Below are positions 1 through 7,499 of a stretch of DNA of 64,000 nt, in pieces. Position 1 is the first letter of the stretch, and each line of letters begins with the position of its first letter. The notes under the pieces were generated by a model. The model saw only the letters and a list, made by a program, of their open reading frames with translations, was not told the origin of the DNA and did no database searches. A program made the position numbers and the translations under genes. The DNA comes from Oceanicola sp. 22II-s10i (lineage in GTDB: Bacteria > Pseudomonadota > Alphaproteobacteria > Rhodobacterales > Rhodobacteraceae), in the NCBI RefSeq assembly GCF_002210105.1, contig NZ_AQQU01000001.1, positions 904,501 to 968,500 on the forward strand, given 5' to 3'.

Positions 1-385
1 GCGCCCGGTCCAGATGTCGCGCCCGGACCGGGCGCAGCAGTCCGAGGTCGCGGTAGAGGCCCATCATCACCACGTCGATCGCCCGCGCGGGGAAGTCCCA
101 GTCGACGCTCGCGCGCTGCGGCACATAGGCGATCCGCGCCCTTTGCCGCGCGACCGGCTGACCGAAAACCGTCGCCGTCCCGGCCATCCGGGGCACCAGC
201 CCCAGCGAGGCCTTGAGCAGCGTCGACTTGCCCGCCCCGTTCGGCCCGATGATGGCCAGCATCGCGCCGTCCGGCACCGTCAGGTCCACGCCCTGCACCA
301 CCGGATCGCCGCCGTAGCCCACGGTCAGGCCGCGCACGGCGAAGGGACTGGCGCTGACATCCTCGGGCTCAGTCCGCATCAGCAT
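1..385 (-). CDS. sitB: Mn(2+)/Fe ABC transporter ATP-binding protein, C-terminal part outside window
   Basis: ATPase of a metal-ion ABC importer, working on the cytoplasmic face to drive uptake of metal delivered by the neighbouring SitA-like protein. I translated 128 codons from the ATG at 385. They contain a Walker A (GPNGAGKST, near residue 50) and a Q-loop region reading YVPQRASVDWDFP, which is typical of the Mn/Zn-type subfamily (SitB/MntB/YfeB). The signature motif and Walker B lie beyond the left edge. The start codon overlaps the sitA stop by one base (TGATG), so the two are translationally coupled. Manganese is preferred over zinc because of the operator type upstream of sitA, but this is inference. 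Confidence 0.85.
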   Translation of the reverse strand, partial: MLMRTEPEDVSASPFAVRGLTVGYGGDPVVQGVDLTVPDGAMLAIIGPNGAGKSTLLKASLGLVPRMAGTATVFGQPVARQRARIAYVPQRASVDWDFPARAIDVVMMGLYRDLGLLRPVRARHLDRA

Positions 386-1341
386 CACAGCACCGCCTTC
401 AGACGCCCGTCCATGCCGCCCTGCGGCACCCGCCCGCCGAGCGCCGCCGCGATGACCGAGACGTTGTGATCGATCATCCCCGGATAGGTCCCCTCGTAAG
501 TCCCCGGCACGCCCATGGCGTCGGAATAGAGCTCGCCCCCGATCCGCACCTCGTGCCCCTCGGCGGCGGCCCCTTCGACCAGTGCGCGCATGTTGCGGTC
601 GGAGACCGAGCTTTCCACGAAGACCGCCCCGATCCGGCGGTCGACCAGCATCCGCACGATGTCGCCGATCCGTTTCAGCCCCGCCTCGCTCTCGGTCGAG
701 ATGCCCTGGATGCCGACCACCTCGAACCCGTAGGCGCGGCCGAAATAGCCGAACGCGTCATGCGCCGTGACCAGCACGCGGGCGCTGTCCGGCACCGTCG
801 CCAGCACCTCGCGCGCGTAGGTGTCGAGCCGTGCAACAACGTCCTGATAGCCCGCCGCCTGTTCGGCGATCCGCGCCTCGGCCCCTGGCACGGCGACGGT
901 CAGCGCACGCGCGACCTCGGCCACCGGCGTGGACCAGAGCGCCGGGTCCATCCAGACGTGCGGATCGAATTTCTCGGCATAATCCGCATGCGCCCGCAGC
1001 CGGTCGCGCGGGATGCTCTCGGCCACCGCGACGACGTTCCGGCGCACGGCGAGATCCTGCATGAACTGCTCCATCTGCGCCTCGAGATACAGCCCGTGCC
1101 ACAGCACCAGATCGGCGCGGGTCATCGCGACGATGTCGGTGCGGGTCTGGCGATAGGAATGCGGATCGACCCCCGGCCCCATCAGCCCGCGCACCTCGGC
1201 CAGCCCTGCGCCGATCGTCCGGGCGGCATCCGCGATCATCCCGGTCGTCGCCACGATCTGAACCGGCGCGGCGGCGGGCAGGCGGGTGGCGGCGAGACCG
1301 GCAAGCGAGGTGGCAAGCATCTGGCGGCGGCTGAGACGCAT
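385..1341 (-). CDS. sitA: Periplasmic metal-binding protein of Mn/Fe ABC transporter (SitA/MntC family)
   Basis: Solute-binding protein of cluster A-I (TroA/SitA/ZnuA fold), 318 aa, first gene of the transport operon. The N-terminus (MRLSRRQMLATSLAGLAATRL) looks like a Tat or Sec signal. Metal ligands of the family are visible: His in VDPHSYR, His in FDPHVWMD, Glu in FVESSVSD and Asp near the C-terminus. The terminal block GTYEGTYPGMIDHNV is characteristic of Mn/Fe members, and the long His-rich loop of ZnuA is absent. Two Fur/Mur-like boxes lie 30-45 bp upstream of the start. The gene is divergent from deoC. Zn transport cannot be fully excluded. Confidence 0.88.
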   Translation of the reverse strand: MRLSRRQMLATSLAGLAATRLPAAAPVQIVATTGMIADAARTIGAGLAEVRGLMGPGVDPHSYRQTRTDIVAMTRADLVLWHGLYLEAQMEQFMQDLAVRRNVVAVAESIPRDRLRAHADYAEKFDPHVWMDPALWSTPVAEVARALTVAVPGAEARIAEQAAGYQDVVARLDTYAREVLATVPDSARVLVTAHDAFGYFGRAYGFEVVGIQGISTESEAGLKRIGDIVRMLVDRRIGAVFVESSVSDRNMRALVEGAAAEGHEVRIGGELYSDAMGVPGTYEGTYPGMIDHNVSVIAAALGGRVPQGGMDGRLKAVL

Positions 1342-1370
1342 GTGATGATTCTCCTTTGCACATCAGTATC

Positions 1371-1415
1371 TGAGAACCATTCTCATCAAGTCAATGCAAT
1401 TGAGAACCATTTTCA
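1371..1415. promoter_or_regulatory. Two tandem Fur/Mur-like operator palindromes
   Basis: TGAGAACCATTCTCA at 1371-1385 is a perfect TGAGAA-N3-TTCTCA palindrome. A second copy, TGAGAACCATTTTCA, lies at 1401-1415, one mismatch away and 30 bp (three helical turns) downstream. Both sit in the sitA-deoC intergenic region, 30-75 bp from the sitA start. The form fits Fur-superfamily regulators (Mur in alphaproteobacteria) that repress Mn/Fe uptake when metal is plentiful. No regulator gene is visible in the window. Confidence 0.7.
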
Positions 1416-1520
1416 TAAATCCGCCGAAACCGGCGCCCCGCTGCCTGACGTCGCGCCGCCTCGCTTGCCTTGGGCAGGGCGGCATGACACCCTTTCCCGG
1501 CATTATCGGGAGGAGCACCG

Positions 1521-2510
1521 ATGGATCAGGTCAGCGAAACCCTCGCGCCGGGACTTCCCCAGACGGTGGAGCCACGCAATCCGGGCATGGAACTGGACAT
1601 GGACTGGGTGCGCTCGGTTCAGGCGAACACCTCGGCCATCGAACGCCGCGCGGCGACACTGCCCGGCCGCCGGTCGGTCAAGAAGGACTACCAGGCCGCG
1701 TGGCTGGCCCGCGCGATTTCCTGCATCGACCTGACGACGCTGGCCGGTGACGATACCGAGGGCCGGGTTCGCCGCCTCTGCGCCAAGGCCCGCCAGCCGG
1801 TGCGCGCCGACATCCTCGACACGCTGGGCCGGCCCGGCCTGACCGTCGGCGCGGTCTGCGTCTATCACGAGATGGTGCCCGCCGCCGTCGAGGCGCTGGA
1901 GGGATCGGGCATCCCCGTCGCCGCCGTGTCCACCGGCTTTCCGGCGGGCCTTTCGCCCTATCGCCTGCGCGTGGCCGAGATCGGGGAAAGCGTCGCGGCC
2001 GGGGCCAAGGAGATCGACATCGTCATCTCGCGCCGCCACGTGCTGACCGGCAACTGGCAGGCGCTCTATGACGAGATGAAGGAGTTTCGCGCCGCCTGCG
2101 GCGAGGCGCACGTCAAGGCGATCCTCGCGACCGGCGAACTCGGCACGCTGCGCAATGTCGCCCGCGCCTCGCTGGTCTGCATGATGGCCGGGGCGGACTT
2201 CATCAAGACATCGACCGGCAAGGAGGGCGTGAACGCGACGCTGCCGGTCAGCCTGACGATGATCCGCGCCATTCGCGCCTATCAGGACCGCACCGGCATC
2301 CGCATCGGCTACAAACCCGCGGGCGGGATCTCCAAGGCGAAGGACGCGCTCGTCTACCTCTCGCTGATCAAGGAGGAACTGGGCGACCGCTGGCTGCGCC
2401 CCGACCTCTTCCGCTTCGGCGCGTCCTCGCTGCTCGGCGATATCGAGCGGCAGCTGGAACACCACGTCACCGGCGCATACTCCGCCGGATGGCGGCACGC
2501 GGCGGGGTGA
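1521..2510 (+). CDS. deoC: Deoxyribose-phosphate aldolase, long eukaryote-like form
   Basis: Class I aldolase that cleaves 2-deoxyribose-5-phosphate to glyceraldehyde-3-phosphate and acetaldehyde in deoxynucleoside catabolism. Both catalytic lysine motifs are present: FIKTSTGKE (Schiff-base Lys) and GYKPAGG. At 329 aa it is longer than the roughly 250-260 aa E. coli type. Blocks such as RRSVKKDYQAAWL, FIDLTTL-like CIDLTTLAGDD, KEELGDRWL and DIERQLEHHVTG recall animal DERA. RBS GGGAGGAGC lies just before the ATG. It heads an operon with a small secreted protein and ALDH16; the latter could oxidise the acetaldehyde produced. Confidence 0.95.
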   Translation: MDQVSETLAPGLPQTVEPRNPGMELDMDWVRSVQANTSAIERRAATLPGRRSVKKDYQAAWLARAISCIDLTTLAGDDTEGRVRRLCAKARQPVRADILDTLGRPGLTVGAVCVYHEMVPAAVEALEGSGIPVAAVSTGFPAGLSPYRLRVAEIGESVAAGAKEIDIVISRRHVLTGNWQALYDEMKEFRAACGEAHVKAILATGELGTLRNVARASLVCMMAGADFIKTSTGKEGVNATLPVSLTMIRAIRAYQDRTGIRIGYKPAGGISKAKDALVYLSLIKEELGDRWLRPDLFRFGASSLLGDIERQLEHHVTGAYSAGWRHAAG

Positions 2511-2512
2511 GG

Positions 2513-2887
2513 ATGGCCGGTCGCGGTATTCTTGGCGCAGCGAGCGTCCTGACCGTTCTTCTGGCCGTATCCGGCCAGGCTCAGACCTTTGCCTGTGGCC
2601 CCTGGATGATAGACGGTGCGCCGGTGGGGCCACCCGTTGAAATCGGCGTCTTCATGCAAGCGCTGGTTTATTCGGCCGACGATCAGGAGATGTACGCTCA
2701 TACCGTCTACAGGTCCGGTGCACGCAAAACGTATCTCGACGCAAGTTCGGTCATCGTCGTGTACGGCCAGCCGGTGCCCGGCACGGATGACCGCAAACTC
2801 GCCCCCCCGCTTACCGTCGTCAGGTTGATCTACGGCGCGCAGGACGCCTCGATCAGTCGGCTCGAATGCAAGGACTTGTCCCGATGA
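2513..2887 (+). CDS. Small secreted hypothetical protein between deoC and ALDH16
   Basis: About 124 aa from the ATG at 2513, chosen because it lies 2 bp after the deoC stop and begins directly with a signal peptide (MAGRGILGAASVLTVLLAVSGQAQ region, cleavage probably after AQA or AQT). An earlier in-frame ATG at 2489 would overlap deoC. The mature part has two Cys (FACGPW and LECKD) at its ends, possibly a disulfide, and is otherwise beta-rich. No family was recognised. The last codon overlaps the ALDH16 start (ATGA). Its presence inside a sugar/aldehyde operon gives no clear clue to function. Confidence 0.75.
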   Translation: MAGRGILGAASVLTVLLAVSGQAQTFACGPWMIDGAPVGPPVEIGVFMQALVYSADDQEMYAHTVYRSGARKTYLDASSVIVVYGQPVPGTDDRKLAPPLTVVRLIYGAQDASISRLECKDLSR

Positions 2888-5220
2888 CCGTCAAGGAAAT
2901 CTTCGAAACCATGGACTACGGCCCCGCCCCCGAAAGCGCCGAGGATGCGCTCGCCTGGATCGTCGATCAGGGCGCAAGCTTCGGCAACTTCGTCGACGGC
3001 GCCTTCACCGATCCCGGCGAGACGTTCGAGACGAAGAATCCCGCCACCGGCGAGGTCCTCGCCAATATCACGAAGGGCACCCAGGCCGATGTCGACGCCG
3101 CCTTCGCCGCCGCCCGTCGCGCACAGCCGGAATGGGAGGCGCAGGGCGGCCACGCCCGCGCGCGCGTGCTCTACGCGCTGGCCAGGCTGATCCAGAAGAA
3201 CGCGCGCCTCTTCGCCGTGCTCGAAACGCTCGACAACGGCAAGCCGATCCGTGAAAGCCGCGACATCGACATCCCGCTGGTCCACCGGCACTTCTACTAC
3301 CACGCGGGCCTCGCCCAGCTGATGGAGGCCGAACACCCCGACCGCCGCGCCATCGGCGTCTGCGGCCAGGTGATCCCGTGGAATTTCCCCCTGCTGATGC
3401 TGGCATGGAAGATCGCCCCGGCTCTGGCGGCTGGCAACACCGTGGTGCTGAAGCCTGCCGAATACACCTCGCTCACCGCGCTGCTCTTCGCCGACATCTG
3501 CCGACAGGCCGGTGTCCCCGGCGGCGTCGTCAACATCGTCACCGGCGACGGCGCGACGGGCGAGATGATCGTGACCCACACGGAGGCCGACAAGGTCGCC
3601 TTCACCGGCTCGACCGAGGTCGGCCGCCGCATCCGCCGCGCCACCGCCGGGCAGGGCAAGGCGCTGACGCTCGAACTGGGGGGCAAGTCGCCCTACATCG
3701 TGTTCGACGACGCCGACATCGACAGCGCGATCGAGGGTCTGGTCGACGCCATCTGGTTCAACCAGGGCCAGGTCTGCTGCGCCGGTTCGCGCCTGCTGGT
3801 GCAGGAGAGCGTCGCCGAGGATTTCCACCGCCGCCTGCGCATCCGTATGGACAAGCTGCGCGTCGGCGATCCGCTGGACAAGTGCATCGACGTCGGTGCG
3901 ATCGTGGATCCGGTCCAGATCGACACGATCACCCGGCTGGTCAACGCCAACCGCGCCGGAGATGTGCACCGCGCCGCCTGCGACATGCCCGCTTCGGGCT
4001 GCTTCTACCCGCCGACGCTGATCACCGGCCTGTCGCCCTCCGATCCGCTTATGCAGGAGGAGATCTTCGGCCCCGTCCTCGTCTCCACCACCTTCCGCAC
4101 CCCGTCCGAGGCGGTCAGCCTCGCCAACAACACCCGCTACGGCCTCGCCGCGACACTCTGGACCGAGAACGTGAACCTCGCGCTCGACATCGCGCCCAAG
4201 CTGGCCGCCGGGGTGGTCTGGGTGAACGGCACAAACATGTTCGACGCTGCCGCCGGGTTCGGTGGCGTGCGCGAGTCCGGCTTCGGCCGGGAAGGGGGCT
4301 GGGAAGGTCTGATGGCCTATACGGCGCAGAAGGGCGATACAGAGCCGCTGAAACGTCTCGAACCGGTGAACGGCGACACCGGCCCGGTTCAGGGCCTCGA
4401 CCGGACCCCCAAGCTCTACATCGGCGGCAAGCAGGCCCGGCCTGACGGCGGCTACTCCCGCACCGTCCACGGGGCCAAGGGTGCGCCGCTTGGCCAGGTC
4501 GGTGTCGCCAACCGCAAGGACATCCGCAACGCGGTCGAGTCAGCGCAGGCCGCCGCCGGCTGGTCCAAATCCACCGGCCACCTGCGCGCGCAGATCCTCT
4601 ATTACGTGGCCGAGAACCTCTCGGCCCGCGCCGACGAATTCGCCGCCCGCATCGACGCCATGACCGGCACCGGCGGCATGGCCGAGGTCGAGGCGAGCAT
4701 CAGCCGCCTGTTCACCTACGCCGCATGGGCCGACAAGTATGGCGGCGAGGTCAAGAACGTCCCGCTGCGCGGCACCGCGCTCGGGATGCGGGAACCCGTC
4801 GGCGTGATCGGCGCGATCTGCCCGGACGAGGCGCCGCTTCTCGGCCTGATCTCGCTGATGGCCCCCGGCCTCGCCATGGGCAACCGCATGGTGCTGGTCG
4901 CTTCCGAGGCGCACCCGCTGGCGGCGACCGACGTCTACCAGATCCTCGACACCTCCGACGTGCCGGGCGGCGTGGCCAACATCCTGACCGGCAGTCACGC
5001 GGAACTCGCCCCGGTCCTTGCCAAGCACCTCGATGTGGATGCCGTCTGGTCCTTCTCCTCCACCGACCTGTCCAAGGTCATCGAGGCCGAAAGCGCGGGC
5101 AACCTGAAACGCACCTGGGTCAACGACGGGCGCGCGACGGACTGGACGAAAGCCGAAGGCCGCGCCTTCCTCGACGCGGCCACCGAAATCAAGACCGTCT
5201 GGATCCCCTGGGGCGAATAG
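2884..5220 (+). CDS. Two-domain aldehyde dehydrogenase of the ALDH16 family
   Basis: A 778-aa protein with two tandem ALDH folds. The N-terminal domain (about 30-480) has all catalytic features: PWNFPLLM, the general-base Glu in LELGGKSP, the nucleophile Cys in GQVCCAGSR and EEIFGPVL. The C-terminal domain (about 500-778) keeps the fold pattern (GVIGAICPDEAPLL, VPGGVANILTG) but has no FTGS, ELGG or GQ-x-C motif, so it should be non-catalytic. That is the known layout of ALDH16, whose bacterial members keep the first-domain Cys. Start at 2884 (ATGA overlap with the preceding gene) is preferred over 2866. Linkage to deoC suggests acetaldehyde as a natural substrate; this is inference. Confidence 0.92.
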   Translation: MTVKEIFETMDYGPAPESAEDALAWIVDQGASFGNFVDGAFTDPGETFETKNPATGEVLANITKGTQADVDAAFAAARRAQPEWEAQGGHARARVLYALARLIQKNARLFAVLETLDNGKPIRESRDIDIPLVHRHFYYHAGLAQLMEAEHPDRRAIGVCGQVIPWNFPLLMLAWKIAPALAAGNTVVLKPAEYTSLTALLFADICRQAGVPGGVVNIVTGDGATGEMIVTHTEADKVAFTGSTEVGRRIRRATAGQGKALTLELGGKSPYIVFDDADIDSAIEGLVDAIWFNQGQVCCAGSRLLVQESVAEDFHRRLRIRMDKLRVGDPLDKCIDVGAIVDPVQIDTITRLVNANRAGDVHRAACDMPASGCFYPPTLITGLSPSDPLMQEEIFGPVLVSTTFRTPSEAVSLANNTRYGLAATLWTENVNLALDIAPKLAAGVVWVNGTNMFDAAAGFGGVRESGFGREGGWEGLMAYTAQKGDTEPLKRLEPVNGDTGPVQGLDRTPKLYIGGKQARPDGGYSRTVHGAKGAPLGQVGVANRKDIRNAVESAQAAAGWSKSTGHLRAQILYYVAENLSARADEFAARIDAMTGTGGMAEVEASISRLFTYAAWADKYGGEVKNVPLRGTALGMREPVGVIGAICPDEAPLLGLISLMAPGLAMGNRMVLVASEAHPLAATDVYQILDTSDVPGGVANILTGSHAELAPVLAKHLDVDAVWSFSSTDLSKVIEAESAGNLKRTWVNDGRATDWTKAEGRAFLDAATEIKTVWIPWGE

Positions 5221-5225
5221 CAGGT

Positions 5226-5297
5226 CCCCTGCTTCTTCTGGTTCCAAATACTTCGGGGGAGTCGCGGCCTTCAGGCCGCGGCGGGGGCAGAGCCCCC
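5226..5297. repeat. Dispersed intergenic repeat, copy 1, with two hairpins
   Basis: The core CCCTGCTTCTTCTGGTTCC followed by AAATACTTCGGGGGA (about 5226-5260) recurs near 17211 and 50961. It is followed by a hairpin GCGGCCT-TC-AGGCCGC (about 5264-5279) and by GGGGGC-AGA-GCCCCC (5283-5297). It sits between the convergent ALDH16 and YCII genes, so it may end transcription from one or both sides. Confidence 0.85.
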
Positions 5298-5308
5298 ATC
5301 CCCGCCGG

Positions 5309-5629
5309 TCACATCGGGATCGGCATGATCTGCGCGACTTCGACCGAGCCGCCGCCTGCGACCATCGGGTTCCCCTTGGCCATTTCGCAGGCCGCCTCGA
5401 TGCTCTCCGCCTCGACGATGGAATAGCCGAAGGCAGCCTGCGCCACATCGTCCGACACGCCCGAGGCGGTCACCGATTTCGACTTCCCGACCGGCTCGCC
5501 CGGATCGACGAGGGCCGGGCCGACCGTGGCCATCCAGTCGCCCCAGGCCTTCATCGCGGCCTCCTGTGCGGCGGGGGTGGAGGGCGCACCGGCGGCGCCG
5601 CCATGGTAGATATAGAGAAACTTGGGCAT
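5309..5629 (-). CDS. YCII-related domain protein
   Basis: 106 aa from MPKFLYIYHG at 5629. It matches the ferredoxin-like YCII/DGPF family of small proteins often found beside ECF sigma factors or ArsR/SRPBCC pairs: N-terminal beta strand KFLYIYHGG, a helix with W-x-x-W (MKAWGDWMATVGP), and a C-terminal GYSIVEAES-x-EAACEMAKGNPM block. Enzymatic role unknown. Third gene of the ArsR-SRPBCC-YCII operon, 49 bp after the SRPBCC stop. The longer reading frame to 5746 is rejected because it runs into the SRPBCC gene without a better RBS. Confidence 0.85.
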   Translation of the reverse strand: MPKFLYIYHGGAAGAPSTPAAQEAAMKAWGDWMATVGPALVDPGEPVGKSKSVTASGVSDDVAQAAFGYSIVEAESIEAACEMAKGNPMVAGGGSVEVAQIMPIPM

Positions 5630-5678
5630 GTCAGTCCTTTCACGTGTCTGGATGCAGCGTCTGCTGCGGGTTGCCGGG

Positions 5679-6158
5679 TCAGTCCGGCAGCCGTGCGCCG
5701 GGATCGAGGAAGAAATCGAGCTTGCGCAGCGTCGACAGCCAGCCACGCGTATGGTCCTGCGCCGAATCCACGCTTTCCAGCGCCCTGTGTGTCAGGGTCA
5801 GGCGCGCGCCCGTGGCCGTCCGCTCGACGGTGAAGCTCACATGGCTTTCCGGTCCGCGCCTGCCGGTGTCGTCGTGCCAGGCCCACGTCAGGCCGACGCT
5901 GCCCCGCCCCTCGGCCGGGGGGCTGACACTGGTGATCTGTCCCGACACATGAAAGCGGTTGCCGCTTTCTTTTCCGACCATGGAACAGGACCACGGCCCG
6001 GTCCGGCGGAAATCCAGGTCGCAGTCCTGGATGAAAAGCCCCTCTGGCCCGAACCACTGGATCAGCTGGACCGGTTCGGTCACCGCCCTCCACAATCTGT
6101 CCAGCGCGACCGAGTAGTCGCGGACGAACGCGACATCGGTGGTTTCCGTATCCTTCAT
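5679..6158 (-). CDS. SRPBCC (AHSA1/START-like) domain protein
   Basis: 159 aa, Bet v1-like ligand-binding fold of the AHSA1 type. Typical features are the start VAFVRDYSVALDRLWRAVTEP, the WFGPEGL block and the C-terminal GWLSTLRKLDFFL helix. Such proteins are regularly encoded with an ArsR-family regulator, as here, where the start overlaps the arsR-like stop (6155-6158, ATGA). They probably bind a small hydrophobic ligand; no specific ligand can be read from the sequence. Confidence 0.88.
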   Translation of the reverse strand: MKDTETTDVAFVRDYSVALDRLWRAVTEPVQLIQWFGPEGLFIQDCDLDFRRTGPWSCSMVGKESGNRFHVSGQITSVSPPAEGRGSVGLTWAWHDDTGRRGPESHVSFTVERTATGARLTLTHRALESVDSAQDHTRGWLSTLRKLDFFLDPGARLPD

Positions 6159-6487
6159 GTGTCGTCTCCCTCGGGATCGAGCGCCAGCAGGTCGTCCAGC
6201 CTGTCGAGGCTGCCCGCCCAGAACGCGCGGTGGTCCATGGTCCAGCCGTTCACTGTGCGCAGCGCCTCGGGCCGGACGGAGTAATAGCGGTGCGTGCCCT
6301 GCACGCGCTGCTGGATGACCCCGGCCTCGCGCAGCACCTTCAGGTGCCGCGAAATGGCAGGGGCCGAGATGTCGGCCTCGGACGCCAGCGTCCCGGCCGG
6401 CAGTTCGCCGCGTGTCAGCAGTTTCTCGACCAGCGACAGGCGGGTCGGATCGGAGAGCGCGGCGAAGGTGTCGGTCAGACTTGTCAT
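6155..6487 (-). CDS. ArsR-family transcriptional regulator
   Basis: 110 aa winged-helix repressor. The helix-turn-helix is SEADISAPAISRHLKVLREAGVI (about residues 37-60), followed by the wing QRVQGTHRYYSV. No Cys metal-binding motif (no ELCVCDL) is present, so it is the non-metal type that accompanies SRPBCC genes. First gene of the operon, probably autoregulated through the AT-rich palindrome just upstream. Confidence 0.92.
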   Translation of the reverse strand: MTSLTDTFAALSDPTRLSLVEKLLTRGELPAGTLASEADISAPAISRHLKVLREAGVIQQRVQGTHRYYSVRPEALRTVNGWTMDHRAFWAGSLDRLDDLLALDPEGDDT

Positions 6488-6520
6488 GGGGACAAGCTGG
6501 ACCGATTCCTTAATTTGCGC

Positions 6521-6540
6521 AACAGTTAATTAACAGAATT
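6521..6540 (-). promoter_or_regulatory. Candidate ArsR operator in the arsR-like promoter
   Basis: AACAGTTAATTAACAGAATT, 34-53 bp upstream of the regulator start, contains the perfect 10-bp palindrome GTTAATTAAC (6525-6534) and two ACAG-led direct repeats. It is strikingly AT-rich against the surroundings and placed where an autorepressor would cover the promoter. Assignment to this regulator is inference. Confidence 0.4.
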
Positions 6541-6545
6541 AGAAA

Positions 6546-7430
6546 TCAAAGATCAGGGTAGACGAAGGCGTCCCGCGCATAGCCCTGAAGATAAAGCAGC
6601 GCCGTCAGGTCGCCGAAGTTCACCCGGACCTCGCATTCCGCCGCGACCACCGGCTTGGCATGCAGCGCCACGCCCGTTCCCGCCCGTTTCAGCATCCCTA
6701 GGTCATTCGCCCCGTCGCCGACCGCGATCACGTCGCCCTCGCCGATACCGAGCCGGGCGGTGATCTCTTCCAGCGCCTGCACCTTGGCCTCGCGCCCGAG
6801 GATAGGCCGCGCGACGTCGCCGGTCAGCAGGCCATCCGCCTCCAGCAACGTGTTCGCCCGGTTCTCGTCAAAGCCCAGACGTTCCGCCACGCGGCCGGTG
6901 AAGGCCGTGAACCCGCCCGAGACCAGCGCACAGAACGCCCCCTGCGCCTTCATCGTGGCCAGCAGCTCCGGCCCGCCCGGCATCAGCTCGATCCGGTCGT
7001 CCAGCACCTTGTCGATGATCCCGACCGGCTGGCCTTTCAGCAGGCCGACCCGTTCGGTCAGCGCGCCCTCGAACCCCAGTTCGCCGTTCATGGCGCGGGC
7101 GGTGATTTCCTTGACGCGCTCGCCGACCCCGGCCTCGTCGGCCAGTTCGTCGATGCATTCCTGACGGATCATGGTGCTGTCCATGTCGGCCAGCAGCATC
7201 TTCTTGCGCCGTCCCGCGGCGGGCTGGATGTTCAGGTCGATCCGTCGCGCCTGTATCTCCTCCCAGACCGCGCGGAAATCGGCAGGCATCGCGGGCACCG
7301 GGAACTCCGCCGCCTCGTTCTCGGCCAGCCACCGCAGCTCGCCCCCCTGCCAGTCTGTGCGCATGGCCTCCACCATACCGGCATCGAGCGCCGGGGCGAG
7401 GGGATCGCTGTTCAGGGTGACGACGTACAT
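6546..7430 (-). CDS. serB: Phosphoserine phosphatase
   Basis: Final step of serine synthesis: phosphoserine to serine plus phosphate, Mg-dependent, HAD superfamily. 294 aa, with an ACT-like N-terminal part and a catalytic domain starting at LLADMDSTMI (nucleophile Asp and acid/base Asp of DxDST). The other HAD motifs are SGGFTAF (motif II), the Lys region near GREAKVQ and GDGANDLGML (motifs III/IV). It stands apart from serC-serA, separated by the cytochrome gene and on the opposite strand. Confidence 0.96.
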   Translation of the reverse strand: MYVVTLNSDPLAPALDAGMVEAMRTDWQGGELRWLAENEAAEFPVPAMPADFRAVWEEIQARRIDLNIQPAAGRRKKMLLADMDSTMIRQECIDELADEAGVGERVKEITARAMNGELGFEGALTERVGLLKGQPVGIIDKVLDDRIELMPGGPELLATMKAQGAFCALVSGGFTAFTGRVAERLGFDENRANTLLEADGLLTGDVARPILGREAKVQALEEITARLGIGEGDVIAVGDGANDLGMLKRAGTGVALHAKPVVAAECEVRVNFGDLTALLYLQGYARDAFVYPDL

Positions 7431-7445
7431 GGGGCCTCCGCAAAG

Positions 7446-7472
7446 CTGCGCCGCGGTTTAACCACGGCGCAG
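7446..7472 (-). terminator. Strong hairpin between the cytochrome c gene and serB
   Basis: CTGCGCCGCGGT-TTA-ACCACGGCGCAG: 12-bp arms with one C/A mismatch and a 3-nt loop, 27 bp after the cytochrome stop and 15 bp before the serB start. Read on the minus strand it is followed by CTTTG only, so it is terminator-like without a long U-tract; it may also affect serB expression. Confidence 0.6.
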
Positions 7473-7499
7473 TAGGGAGGACCAGATACTTTGGACTGG

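Noticed and set aside
466-1734. 422-codon plus-strand frame across sitA and into deoC
   Set aside because: It is antisense to sitA, is rich in His/Arg/Gly without any family pattern, and contains the operator boxes. High GC produces such shadow frames throughout.
6510-6534. TTAA motifs near the arsR-like promoter considered as a CtrA box
   Set aside because: Spacing between TTAA blocks is about 12, not the 7 of the CtrA consensus; a local palindrome for the ArsR protein fits better.
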